A stretch of DNA of 64,000 nucleotides, taken from positions 3,534,001 through 3,598,000 of the forward strand of contig OY744472.1 of assembly GCA_963556145.1 (NCBI GenBank). The letters run 5' to 3'. Below the pieces are notes generated by a model. It worked only from the letters and a program-made list of their open reading frames with translations. It did not search any database and was not told where the DNA came from. The DNA is from Hygrocybe punicea (taxonomy: Eukaryota; Basidiomycota; Agaricomycetes; Agaricales; Hygrophoraceae). Within the stretch, counting starts at the first letter, position 1. Each line of letters begins with the position of its first letter. Made by a program: the position numbers and the translations under genes. Positions 11,539 to 22,868 of the stretch are shown in pieces.

Positions 11539-14500
11539 TTAATACACGAGGTGATCGGGGTTAACGGGATGATTGCGGGTAAAAGAAGAAGGAAGAAGAG
11601 AGAAATGATGCGGGGTTGAAATGTCATATTCGTGTGAAAGGGCGGTGGAGGGGATTGGTGATGGAAGGTGATAACAATGGACAATTGGGAAAGCGTAAGG
11701 ACAGAGTTTCTTGCGTGAGTTGAAATCGAGATTACTAAATCCGGTGGTATTGGTGATGTGAGCGGGGGCGACGACGGGGGAAGAGATTTCGATGATGGAT
11801 GTGATGGCATCAACGGGGGCGGTTTCGTAGAGGTACGCGTGTGTGATGCCGGGAGGAAAGAGGTATTTGCGGAATTCGTGGTTTTTGGAACCGTCAAGGA
11901 TAAGGGCGGCATTGTGTGGGTAAATAGTGAGTAAAATGGAAGAAGAAGAAAAAGGAGGGATAACGGAAGGGGGAAGAGTGAAAAGGGAATGAAGAGATAA
12001 TGAAGAAGGAGCACGGGGATGTAATTTATGGAAATCGTCGACAAGATCCTGGCAGTATGTAGTTTCGGATGCAGGAATCCAGGAATCTTCGTCGCGGGGA
12101 TAGTCGAGCCAATGTACTAAATAATATAATTTGTTACGGCGTATACGGGAATCAAGGATGTGTTCTATTTCGTAATGATCGTCATTGTCGATAATCTCGG
12201 GAGGGGGTCGAAGATGGTATTTTTGTTGGATGGGGGAAGAAGGAGGTTGGAATGGTGATAGGAGGGCGACGTTAAATATGGGAAAGATCTTCCAGGCTTT
12301 CGGCAATTTTAGTTTGTATGATGATGAACCGATTTTGTCGAGAATGGTGAATGGACCGAATTTTTGATTGTCAAGTTTCTTGCTAGGACGATCTGTGGTC
12401 AAATTCTTTCCATTTAGCCAGACTTTATCGCCAGGGGAAAAGATGATTTTCTTGACATGGCTGTCATACTTATCCTTCATTGTCTGTTTTGTGACATCTG
12501 CGATTTCACCGATTTTTTGTTGTATCGCCTTCATTCGTGTAATGAAATCATGAACAGCTTCATTGGCGATAGGCATATGTATGTCGAGATTGAGGCCTGT
12601 CCATGGATGTTGTCCTTGTGTCGCAAAGAAAGGAGAAGTTTTGATCGCAGATGATTCGCGATTGGCTAATGCAAATTCTGCAAGGGCAAGCCATTTGTGC
12701 CAGTCATCTTGTCGATAATTGGTGAAGAAACAAAGAAAGATTTCGAGTTCTTGGTTCATCTGTTCTGTTTGTCCATCAGCATGTGGATGATATGCTGTTG
12801 TGGGTCGTCCTTTGATGCCGATTAAGGAATACAATTCGGTGATGAATCGTGAAATGAAAACAGAACCACGATCTGAAATGACAAAGCATGGCATGCCAAA
12901 ACGTTTGAAAACGTGATCGCGGAACAATCGTGCCCATCCTTCTGATGTCAATGTCTTGTTCGTCGCGATGAAGATAGGATGTTTTGATTGTTTGTCAACA
13001 ATAACCAGAATGGCGTCAAAGCCATGTGATTCTGGTAAGGGACCAATCATGTCGACAGAAATCGTATGCCAGTTGTATGGTGGTACATCGTGGGGGAAAA
13101 GTTGTCCAAGTTGCTTCCCATGTTGTGGTTTGTTCTGTTGGCATTCGGTACAACCACTGATGTATCGTTCAACATCTTCCCGAATAGTTGGCCATGTCGT
13201 CATCTGCGAAATCAATTCGATTGTCTTATCACGGCCGGGATGGCCTGCGATGGGATTATCGTGGTGCAAGGAAATAATATTATCATTCGTAGGGGACATG
13301 TGAAGTATTTGTCGAATTGATTGTTCTGGTGGAATAAAAAGTGAATCAGGAAGACCAATAATACCTTTATTGTCCATTTCTCTTGGTTTATGATCAACAC
13401 GTCGTGAAAGGAGATTGGCCTTTTTATTTTGTGAACCTTTTCGATATAATAAACGAAAATTGTAGTCCTGTAGGAATGCAATCCAACGAGCCTGTCGTTG
13501 GGTAAGATCTTGTGGTTTTCGGTAATACTCCAAATTACGGTGATCGGTAAAAACGCCGATTTGTTCTCTTGCACCAAGGAGGAATTGTCGCCACTCTTCA
13601 AAACTCCGTATGATCGTGAGTAATTCTTTGTCGAAGACTTGGTAATTCCGTTCCGCTGGTGTCATCGTTGTTGACATGTAAGCTACAGGGCGGAAAAGGC
13701 CATTGGGTTGTTCTTGGGACAAGATCGCACCAATTGCATAATCAGATGCGTCGCATTCAATGGTAAACTTCTTGTTGGGGACAGGTAGAACGGGAATTGG
13801 GTTGGTCGTTATGATGGTCTTTAACCGATCAAATGCATTTTGTTGTTGTTCTGTCCAGTCCCATTTTGCTTTTTCTGTCAATTTGTGTAATGGACTCGCG
13901 ATTTGTGAGAAGTTTTCAACAAAACGATGATAAAAGTTCAAGAAACCAATGAATTGTTGCAATTCGATCTGATTTGTCAGGATGGGCCAGTCGGTGATGG
14001 CATTGGTTTTGATTGGATCCATCTGGACTTGGCCATGTCCGACGATGAGTCCGAGGTAATCGACTTTTTCTTTGTCGAATGTACATTTCTTCGGTTTCAG
14101 GAATAGATTATTTTCGCGGAAAATCTTCAATACTTGTTTTGTTCGCTTTTGGTTTTCTTCAAGGGACTTCAAGAAGATCAGGATGTCGTCCATGTAGACC
14201 AACAACCATCCTTCACGTATTTCGTATCAGAAAACGTGGTTCATCAGTCGTTGAAATGTCGGTGGTGAATTCTTTAGACCAAAGAACATGACTGTTGGTT
14301 CGAACAAACCTTTCGGTGTCAAGAAGGCGGCTTTGTGTTCATCACCTTCCTTGATGCGTACATTGTTAAATCCCCATCGCACATCAAGTTTTGTGAAGTA
14401 TTTTGCTTCCGCCAATTGATTGATGATGTCATTGATCAATGGCAATAGGTATTTGTCGTCAACCGTCCATGAGTTTAACCATTGATAATCTTGTATTGGT

Positions 14501-15816
14501 CTTCGTTCGGCTGCATCCTTCTTTGATACGAAGAAAAAAGGAGAAGCATACGGTGATTTTGACGGTCGAATTCGTCCTGTCTTCAAGTTTTCATCAAGGA
14601 ATTTATCGAGGTCTTGTTTTTCGACTGGTGACAGTGGATACAGTTTGCAATCATGGTGATCTGGCGCATCTGGCTTCAAGGTAATCACATGATCCTATGG
14701 TTTTCGTGCTGGCAATTTGTCGAAACCAGATGGTTCGAAAACATCACGATATTCATGATATGTCTCTGGAACCAATTCTTCAAACATCTTTTCCTTCTGT
14801 TGTTCTTGTGCCTTTATTGCGAGTTCCGTTGACTTTGTCATGAATGAACGAAAATGTACCGGATCCATTGTTTCTTCCATCACCTGATCGAACCAGAGAG
14901 GTCGTTCCCAAACGACAGTGTTGAATTCAGTTGAACGTATTGTTGATGGTTTACCGCAACCAGAAAGACATCGCGAGAATTTGATTTTGTTTTCGCGCCA
15001 ATCAATTTCTGGATTATGTTTCTTCAACCAATCATACCCAAGGAAAATGTCCATTTTCGCCAATGTCGTTACTGCGAAGCGCAGTAATTCTTGATGATCA
15101 CTGAGACACATTTGTAATTCGCAATATTCCATAATCTGTCCTGTCTTCGGTTGTGTTCCATCACTCATATACGAATTGAATGGGTTCAGATATGATTTTG
15201 TCGGTATATTGTGTGCTTTGACGTATCCGACATCGATGGCGCAAATGGTACAACCACAATCAATCAGACTTGTCATGGGGTATTGTCGTCCATCTTGAGG
15301 GACAGAAACAAAACCATGAACCAACAACGCCATACGAAGTTCGGAATCTTTTTGCGTTATGGCACGTATTGGTTCTAGCGTCCATGGTTCTTGTGGTGAA
15401 TCTTGTGGCATGTTTTGTACCAGCCATTGTACTGCTTCTGCGATTGGCCGTTGATTGAGTGACAGGACAAGTCCTGGTGAAATCTTCTCTGTCCATTGAT
15501 TGTGAATGTCAAAATCATGCAAGAGATCGAGGGCATAGCCCATTGTGGTCGAGCGAATAGCAACGATTGTCTCGAATGCATTGAATTCTGATTCGATTGT
15601 TGTTTTTCTTTTCTGGGGAATTGTTTTCTCTTCTTCGTCTACAACATGGGTATCTTGCCACGTGTTGCTTTCCTCTTTCGGCTCTGGTTTCATTGTTTGT
15701 CGCAATTCATTGCGGAGGACTTTGAGTTTGGTGAAAATGTTGTTGAATTGTTTACATACGTGTACATCATTCTCGAGTCATGTGATCGTGGCCTCCTGTG
15801 CTTCATGTCGCTTCTT
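11539..15816 (-). pseudogene. pol: pol polyprotein: protease, RT, RNase H, integrase, chromodomain, ASCH-like tail
   Basis: On the minus strand the order is aspartic protease (LIDCGCT near 15260; Cys replaces the usual Ser of DSG), reverse transcriptase (YMDD near 14190), RNase H (FTIECDASDYAIG near 13770), zinc-binding HHCC and DDE integrase (SVDMIGP near 13060, ISDRGSVF near 12880, DGQTEQMNQELE near 12760), and a chromodomain (about 12015-12170). The tail at about 11655-11940 resembles an ASCH/PUA-like fold (LTIYPHNAALILDGSKN). Pol lies in the -1 frame relative to gag, overlapping at a T run before the gag stop, so frameshifting is likely. Three in-frame nonsense codons are visible: TGA at 15778-15780, TAG at 14695-14697 and TGA at 14227-14229. 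The copy is therefore dead. Confidence 0.93.
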
Positions 15817-16835
15817 TAAAAACCCTCTTGCTTCAACTTCAACGCCGTCAATTCATCCATCAATGCTGCTGCGATTCGGGCATCCTTGCCGTCATCTTCT
15901 TGTTGTTTCGTTGTCTGTGGGATCATTTGCATTGAACGAATCTGTTGTCGTCCTTGTTGCTCCAGACAGTTATGTGAAACATGTCCAGGTTGTCGACATT
16001 TAAAACAAATCCCTTTCTTCATATACTCCTGCCGTTGTTCGTCTGTCAGACGCATAAACGTTTGTTGCCTTGGTTGGGTTCGTCGAGTGTCGACGTCCAT
16101 CGGTACTGATTCCGATTGGGGATGAGGTGTCATTGTCTGTGCGCGAGGAGTTGTTGTCGTGGTTGTTGTCCCGGGATTGTAATGTGGTTTTGCTGGTAAA
16201 TTCATGGACCGTATCTGGTCCTGACGACGTCGCCATTGTTGATCGAGCTTGACCGTCTGTTCCCGCCATCCCTGTATAGTGGTCGGGATTGTCATGCCAG
16301 TGTAGATTTGATTGATCAATGGTTTGTTCATGTGTAATTCAACGAGTTGAATGAGATAGCTATCATTCAAGACTTCGCCGAGTCCAGCAATACGTCGGAG
16401 AGTATCGAACTCGATCCAGAACTCATCTGCTGTCATCTTTCCCTGACGCAAGTCATTCAACTTCGTCAGTGTGTCTTTCTTCTGATCAGGTTTCTCGAAA
16501 TGTCGCCTGAATTCTTTGGTGAAATCGTCCAAGGATCCGAAGTTGACAGGGGAGTGCTGCAGGGCGATGTCGACATACTTGTCTGCCCATCGTCCGGCGA
16601 GTCCTCCTTGCAGATACGAGAGGATAAAAAGGATCTGTTTTTCCTCTGTGTCGAATGCGGCCCTGTTGGCCCGGATGTAGATGAAGGCCCCACGGAAGAA
16701 TGTTTTGAATCCTTCTTTGTTTCCGTCGTACTTAGCTGGCGGAGCAATATGAGATTTCGGAGGTGATGGGGCTGCGGGTGCTGTAGTGGTGGTGTCTTGG
16801 GTTTCAAGGGTTTCTCCAGATGTTTCACCTGACAT
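15816..16835 (-). CDS. gag: Gag capsid/nucleocapsid protein of the chromovirus
   Basis: A 339-codon frame starting at the ATG at 16835, 246 bp inside the 5' LTR. The capsid-like core includes ILSYLQGGLAGRWADKY and FGSLDDFTKEFRRHF. A CCHC zinc knuckle (CFKCRQPGHVSHNC) lies near 15975-16020. It would assemble the cytoplasmic virus-like particle and bind element RNA. The stop at 15816-15818 (TAA) follows GGT TTT, and pol continues in the -1 frame across the T run. No nonsense codon is present, unlike in pol and the third frame. Confidence 0.92.
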   Translation of the reverse strand: MSGETSGETLETQDTTTTAPAAPSPPKSHIAPPAKYDGNKEGFKTFFRGAFIYIRANRAAFDTEEKQILFILSYLQGGLAGRWADKYVDIALQHSPVNFGSLDDFTKEFRRHFEKPDQKKDTLTKLNDLRQGKMTADEFWIEFDTLRRIAGLGEVLNDSYLIQLVELHMNKPLINQIYTGMTIPTTIQGWREQTVKLDQQWRRRQDQIRSMNLPAKPHYNPGTTTTTTTPRAQTMTPHPQSESVPMDVDTRRTQPRQQTFMRLTDEQRQEYMKKGICFKCRQPGHVSHNCLEQQGRQQIRSMQMIPQTTKQQEDDGKDARIAAALMDELTALKLKQEGF

Positions 16836-17081
16836 TCTGGTTTGTGATTGAGTTTGATGGTGAGAAGTAGTTGTTGAATAAGGAAATGATGACGAGGGGA
16901 AAGGCGCGGATTGGACACTGGTCTGTGTTGCGACGTACTGGTCAAAGTCGTTGTCAGAGGAATCTGACGTTTCGGGTGCAAGATGGTACTCGTCGTCACG
17001 GTCTGAATCTGGGGTTCGATATCGTCGAGGTTCCAGGATGTCTTGGTTTGATGTCGAGGGAGTAGAGAAAATTTAGTCTTA

Positions 17082-17647
17082 TGTTACGGATCGCTGTTCT
17101 TATAGCAGGCTCCGGCAACAACAAACCAAACGAGAATGATTAAGATAAGAGCGGGTACAAACAATGGTAAGGAAGGAAGGGGGAGAGAAGTCTGGGTGTC
17201 TGGTAGCGGTCGGGGGAAGAGTAGCTAGACTAAACTTAAAGATTACTGACTACAAATGTCCATGATTATATAGTAGCAAACGACTTTAGGGTCGGCTTCT
17301 TCGTCATGCGTGGTTGCGGGGAGGACGAGCTCCGAGATGAACGGCGTCTTGCTTGACTTCGTGGTCTATGCGTTTTGGGGTGCCAACGTGGTGGCCAACG
17401 GCTGCGTTGTGGGCCTGGTGTCAGCAGACCACTGATCCGGTGATTGTGCTGTGCGGTGTTGTTGAGTGATTGTATAAGCGTGTATGATGTATCGGTGGTG
17501 ATCAGGTAATGAGGGTAATCGTATGGATTAGGATACCTTCGTCGATTGTCGTTGATGATGTTCTGGACCCAGGTTATGACGTTGTCGTGAGATGTGGAGT
17601 CAGAGACGGGGTCAGAAACGGGGGTTAAATCGAGGTAAAAAGTAACA
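17082..17647 (-). repeat. 5' LTR of the chromovirus
   Basis: 566 bp, same ends as the other LTR, followed on the plus strand by the AAAAG target duplication at 17648-17652. Confidence 0.95.
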
Positions 17648-17652
17648 AAAAG

Positions 17653-18012
17653 GGAGTCTGGTGGTGGTTGGGCATGAGGGCTTGAGACCCCCTGGTCGCT
17701 CGTTTTCAATGGAAACGGAGTGCAGGGAGTGTAGGCTAGCTGGGGGTGGTTGAAAATGGGATGGGAGCGGGTGTCCTGGTGGTAGAAAATGGGGTGGTGG
17801 TGGTGGTTGCGTAGACAGCCAGAACGTGAGGGCCTAAAGCCCCCTGACCATTCATTTTCAACCCAAACGAGGTGCGGGAGGTTGATTCACGTCAGCCATG
17901 GTCGAAATCCCTGGGACAGCGGGTCTTGACTGTGGAAGAAGTCAGGGAGTTGAGAGCTGAGACTCCTGTGACACAAAGTGGCGACTTCCTTTTTCAATCA
18001 AATTCTGCGTCA
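17653..18012 (+). repeat. 1.01-kb direct repeat DR-L, part 2
   Basis: Continues the repeat interrupted at 10509 and matches about 22500-22868. Joined, DR-L is 1014 bp and DR-R is 1013 bp. It ends at 'tctgcgtca', directly before a TTACGAG-type terminus. Confidence 0.8.
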
Positions 18013-18277
18013 TTACGAGTTCTTCCATTTATGGAAGAATCGTTCTTATGGGTCCAGGATATATGGCAGGTCGTCAGTAATTAATTAATTAATTAATTAA
18101 TGTTTGAAATCAACTATAGAGCCAAATTCTGCATTTCTGACCCATTTTTTTTGGGAAAATTCAGGATTAAACTAGATTTTTGGAATTTCATTCTGAAATA
18201 TTTTCATGAATATAGGATTTATTTTGAGGTTGTAAAAAATCAAACACCTCTCCAGAGGAGCAGAAAAAAAATTTGTA
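18013..18277 (+). mobile_element. Short element with Helitron 5' terminus (B)
   Basis: Starts TTACGAGTTCTTCC with the same palindrome as the giant Helitron, then AT-rich DNA, and ends in an A run plus TTTGTA. No coding capacity. It is 265 bp. The next ~35 bases (from TGACGCGG, 18278) are an imperfect inverted copy of its left flank (17978-18012), so the element sits at the centre of a larger inverted repeat. Confidence 0.65.
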
Positions 18278-18350
18278 TGACGCGGAATTTGATCCAAAAA
18301 GGAAATTGTCACAGTCAGTCACACACTCCTCCAAACATGCCTTCAGTCTC

Positions 18351-19240
18351 AGATCTCTACCCCCGGATCATGGACGACCAAACCACATGAGGACCAGTCA
18401 GGGGGGACCCAATGGACTGTAAGTATGCCCCCAGAAGTGGTCTGATGCTTCCCGTTGAGTCATACTGACCCTCTCCTCCTCATGCCCCCATACACCAGAT
18501 CTCTACACCCCACAGTCGGACGGCCAAACCACACACGGAGTAGAGAGGAGGGACCTAATGGAGTGTAGGGATCACCCCAAAAGTGGTACGATGTTTCCCC
18601 TTTTGCCATACTGACCCCCTCCTCATACCCCCCCATATCCAGAGCTCTACCCCCAGACAACGGACGGCCAAACGGTGGGAGGAACAGTCATGGGGGACCT
18701 AATGGAGTGTAGGGATCACCAGAAAAGTGGTACGATGTTTCCTGTTGAGTCATACTGACCCCCTCCTCCTCATGCCCCCACATCCCAGATCTCTACCCCC
18801 TGAAGTCGGACGGCCAAACCCTTTGGGGACCAGTTAGGGGGGACCCAATGGAGTGTAGGAATGGCATCAAACATGGTACGATGTTTCCCGTTGAGTCATG
18901 GTAACCCCCTCCTCCTCATCCCCCCCACATCCCAGATCTCTACCCCCTGAAGGTGGACCACCACACCACTTGAGGAGCGGATGTGGGGGACCCAATGGAC
19001 TGTAAGTACACCCCCAGACATGGTCCGATGCGTCCCATTGAACCACACTGATCCCCTCCTCCTCCTGCCCCCCCATACACCAGATCTCTACCCCCCGAAG
19101 TCGGACAACCACACCACTTGGGGACCGGTTCAGGGGGACCAAATGAACTGTAACTACACCCCCACAAGTGGTCTGATGTGTCCCATTGAGTTGTACTGAC
19201 TCCCTCTTCCTCATGCCCCCCCATATATGAGATCTCTATC
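18351..19240. repeat. Minisatellite, 144-148-bp unit, about 6 copies
   Basis: 'agatctctac' or a close variant occurs at 18351, 18497, 18641, 18787, 18934, 19082 and 19230 (steps 146, 144, 146, 147, 148, 148). Units share 'gtcggacggccaaacc' and 'gggggacccaatgga'. Minus-strand frames here are artefacts of the repeat. Confidence 0.95.
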
Positions 19241-19324
19241 CCCTGCAGCCGAGAGGTCAGTACTGACATGTAGTTTCATTAGTTTCCTTAGTTTTCCTAG
19301 CTGCGTAGCATAGAAGGGTGGCTA

Positions 19325-19545
19325 TCTGAGCCATGGAAGGTGTGATTGTGCAGTCTGTGCATGATTCCCTTTCACCCTTCTGAAATCAACGGAGGGGGAT
19401 GGCTGTCTGGGCCGTGGAGGGTGTGGTTGTGCAGTCTGTGCATGGCCCTCCTTCAGTCTCCAATATAAGTAGAGGGGGCAATCTGTGCCATGGGAGTTGT
19501 AATTGTGCAGTCTGTGCATCATTCACTTCCACCCTCTGGATGTGT
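19325..19545. repeat. Short tandem repeat, ~76-81-bp unit, 3 copies
   Basis: 'ttgtgcagtctgtgcat' recurs near 19347, 19428 and 19504 within a similar surrounding of 'gccatgga/gccgtgga'. Confidence 0.85.
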
Positions 19546-19854
19546 GGTTTTGAGGATAGTCTCACTGGACCCTTCGATGACTCGAGACCAGGACTTTGTC
19601 GGACCTCCCTTGAGACTTGTCCAGAAGGACACTCAGTAAAATTAAATAAGGGTGATCTCTCTGAGGACATGATACTATGACTTTGTTGGATGTCCTTTGA
19701 GACTTGCTATATTTGTGTAAATAATGTTTTTTCTTATTAAATCAGGACATGCATATATACAACAAATGAGATGGTGTGTACTATCCAGGTGTTGTCAATA
19801 GGTGCATCAGAGAAGCATCTTTACCAGAAAACAAGTCGACACATCATACAATGA

Positions 19855-20132
19855 TTACGAGTTCTTCCATTTATGGAAGAATCGTTCTTATCAGTCCAGG
19901 ATATAGGGCAGTTCATCAGTAATTAAATAATTAAAATAATTAAATAATTGATTAATGTTTGAAATCAACTATAGAGCCAAATTCTGCATTCCTAATGCAT
20001 TTTTTTTGGAATAAATCATGAATAAACTAGAGTTTTGGAATTGTGTCCTCAAATATTGTCAGGAATATAGGATTCATCTTGAGGTCATAAAAAATAAAAA
20101 ACCGCTCCAATGGATGAAAAAAAAAAATTGTA
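19855..20132 (+). mobile_element. Short element with Helitron 5' terminus (C)
   Basis: 278 bp, starts TTACGAGTTCTTCC after an A and ends in an A run plus TTGTA. About 280 bp of it, plus ~90 bp of left flank, is repeated in inverse orientation at 22869-23238 (positions sum to 43001). No coding capacity. Confidence 0.65.
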
Positions 20133-20696
20133 CTTGTTTAGTGGGCCACTGCTTCGCATGGCATGAACGAGTTCTTTCATCATTTTGTATTCAGAGTCAT
20201 TCCCCACAATGTCATTTCCCACCACAAGATATTGTTTTGGCCAAGATTTACAGCCTTTTAATAATTCATGGCACTCACAGCTCAAAGGACAAAAATAAAG
20301 GAAAACACAGTATATGTACTTCTAGCCCTTGAAAAACTAAACAAGTTTCTCCCTACAATCTTCTTCACAGGACTTCATCTGACAGCATAATTTGATAATA
20401 CCACTTTGGATGTCAGTTTACCTTTCAAGTTTATCCACAGCTCACCATGTACAAAAGATTGTCCAAATCTAATTACAGCAGTATGTAGCCCTTAAAGAAT
20501 AGTACAACTTTCCCTCTATAACCATCTCAATCCATGCAGTATTTCATGAGATACAAGATTCAGCACTTGAAATTCCACTAAGTCAAAATTTCTCAATTGC
20601 AAAAAGTGGAGTGCCATGAATTACTAAAACAACTATAATCAGAAAGGATTTTCCTGAATAGATGCATGCATGCATTTCTCTAAACAAATATATTGA
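20133..20696 (-). mobile_element. 3'-end fragment of a non-autonomous Helitron
   Basis: Read on the minus strand it ends ...AAGAACTCGTTCATGCCATG, then a hairpin (GCCATGC...GCAGTGGC), then CCACTAAACAAG next to T at 20132. This is the same terminal layout as at 47721-47765. No matching 5' terminus is present on the other side, so it is truncated or fused to unrelated DNA. Confidence 0.6.
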
Positions 20697-21019
20697 TAGA
20701 AGGGTATCTACTTACATATATTACTAGATACAAAGAAGGCGAGGGAGGGGGTGCAAAAGGTGGAAACATGGGCTTTGAATCCCCTTTCCTCTCATTTTCT
20801 ATGGTAATGAAGTGCAGGGGCTGGCCGGAGGATGGTCCAAAACGGGGTGGGTTGTCCTGGCGGTCAAAAAAAGTAAAGGGGACCTGTTGGGGCAGCAGAT
20901 GGCAGTGAGGGTGCCAGACCCCCTGTTGTCTTGTTTGTCATGGAAACGTGGCACGAGGGATGTGTATTGGCCAGGGTTGGATGAAAATGGGGCAGGAGCT
21001 GTCCTGGTGGTCAAAAAGA
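20697..21019 (+). repeat. 1.01-kb direct repeat DR-R, part 1
   Basis: Matches 9856-10177 nearly base for base. Interrupted after 'tcaaaaaga' by the element at 21020-22178; the uninterrupted join 'tcaaaaagatggggg' is seen in DR-L near 10172-10186. Confidence 0.85.
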
Positions 21020-22178
21020 CTTGTTTAGTGGGCCAGTGCTGCGCATGGCATGAACGAGTTCTTTTTTTCCCCTCCTCACTTTCATGATGAGTTAAACAAT
21101 AACATTAAATTGCATAAAGCATGTTACATGTGGTATAAGACATATAGTATATGTTGTATATTGATAAGCCCACCTCTCACCATAGCAACATAAAAAGTAG
21201 AAAAAATAAAACTACATGGTGTGTCTTGAGTGTTCATTGACCTTCTCTCCTACTGTCATGTCTTCTTTGCTTCATCATTATGCAATATTCTTAGCCAAAA
21301 GAGAGAGCAACAGGTCAACTGTCAAATACAACTGCCTCTAAACAGCATAATAACAATTGACTTACATTTGCTTAACCATACTCCTCTATAACCTTGCTGC
21401 ACAACAGATGATAATATGAAGACAGCTATGCTTGAGTGGGCCAATGTTGCATATGGCATGAACAAAGTCTCATTTCTGTCACTGGATTTTTATTTGTATG
21501 ATTATTACAAACATGGATAAGTGATTTTGCTTGAAATCTATAATTAGCATATAATACATACAGCGATATCACATTGAATTATATGTTTCAAGTAAAAATA
21601 TCATTATATCATCTGAGTTATACTAATTTCGGCTTATATGGCTGATATATCTATATATAGTAATGGTGGTCACATGTGACTATGACTCCTGTGATCACCT
21701 CAAAATTTAGCATATATGGTGTAAAATTGCCTTATATGATTAGACTGGTCACATGTGACTGTTACCATTGCGATCAGCAAAAAATTTGGTATATAATATC
21801 AAAAATTACCTTATATGGTTAGACTGGTCACATGTGACTGTCACATCTTGCCCAAAATGTTTATATTAGTCAGCAGTTCAATTTTCAGCTCATTCCGATG
21901 AGAACTGAAGGTAGTATGAATATTTTGAATATAATTGGAAGGTAATTTGTCTTGTGTGAGACATCCCATATTTGGATGCTTATGTAAGCCACTCCAAACA
22001 TGGCCCAGATTTTATGTTACATTCCAGCATAAGAAGTAGAATCATATCTCTTGCCCAAAAAAAATTTCTCTATAGGCGATGCAAAAACATTAATGAATTA
22101 ATTAATTAATTACGAACCTTCACTGAACCAGGTCTGATAAAGAACGAGTCTTTTAATAAATTAAAAGAACTCGTAATG
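21020..22178 (-). mobile_element. Non-autonomous Helitron, 1159 bp, complete
   Basis: On the minus strand it runs from TTACGAGTTCTTTTAATTTA to a hairpin (GCCATGCGCAGCACTGGC) and CCACTAAACAAG. It sits exactly between A (21019) and T (22179) of the direct repeat, whose empty site exists in DR-L. There is no target duplication, as expected for rolling-circle insertion. It carries the asymmetric terminal inverted repeat (ACGAGTTCTT at the 5' end, AAGAACTCGT inside the 3' end) shared with the giant element. There are no long reading frames. A three-fold motif 'ggtcacatgtgactgt' lies near 21668-21842. Confidence 0.82.
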
Positions 22179-22868
22179 GGGGGGCTGGTGGGGCAGAAGG
22201 TGGAAACGCCAGGGATTAGGATCCCCCAGCCTCTCGTTTTCTATGGCAATGGGGCGCGGAGGACATATACTGGCCAGGGTTGGTCAAAAATGGGGTGGGG
22301 GGGACTGGTCCTGGTGAACAAAAAAAGGGGGGCAGGCTGGTGAGGCAGAAGGCAGAAACACGAGGGATTTGGACCCCCCCGGCCTCTCCTTTTCTACGGA
22401 AACGAGTTGCGGGGGGCATGTACTGGCCGGGGGTGGTTGAAAACGGGGTGGGAAGGGGTGTCCTGGTGGGTGAAAATGGGGTGGTGGTAGAAAAAGGGAG
22501 TCTGGTGGTGGTTGGGCAGACAGCCGGATCGTGAGGGCTTGAGACCCCCGGTCACTCGTTTTCAATGAAAACGGAGTGCAGGGAGTGTAGGCTAGCTGGG
22601 GGTGGTCGAAAACAGGATGGGAGTGGGTGTCCTGGTGGTAGAAAATGGGGTGGTGGTGGTGGTTGCGCAGACAGCCAGAACTTCAGGGCCTAAAGCCCCC
22701 CAACCATTCATTTTCAACCCAAACAAGATGCGGGAGGTTGATTCACATCAGCCATGGTCAAAATCCCTGGGACAGCAGGTCTTGACTGTGGAAGAAGTCA
22801 GGGAGTTGAGAGCTGAGACTCCTGTGACACAAAGTGACAACTTCCTTTTTCAATCAAATACCATGTCA
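22179..22868 (+). repeat. 1.01-kb direct repeat DR-R, part 2
   Basis: Continues DR-R and matches 10178-10509 plus 17653-18012. It includes the intact target site 'ggtagaaaaagggagtctgg' of the chromovirus near 22485-22504. Confidence 0.85.

Larger units (their letters stand above)
10510..17647 (-). mobile_element. Ty3/gypsy chromovirus (LTR retrotransposon), 7138 bp
   Basis: Two 566-bp LTRs begin TGTTACGG and end AGTAACA. They flank gag, pol with a chromodomain, and a third frame, all on the minus strand. A 5-bp target duplication AAAAG lies at 10505-10509 and 17648-17652. The unoccupied site is visible in the paralogous repeat near 22490-22500. No ordinary TGG-type tRNA primer-binding site follows the 5' LTR (sequence below 17082), which would fit the self-priming Tf1/sushi group. 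Several in-frame nonsense codons make this copy non-functional. Confidence 0.95.

Noticed and set aside
18460..19269. Minus-strand reading frames of 66-115 codons
   Set aside because: They are in-frame readings of a 147-bp tandem repeat; successive frames encode variants of the same peptide.
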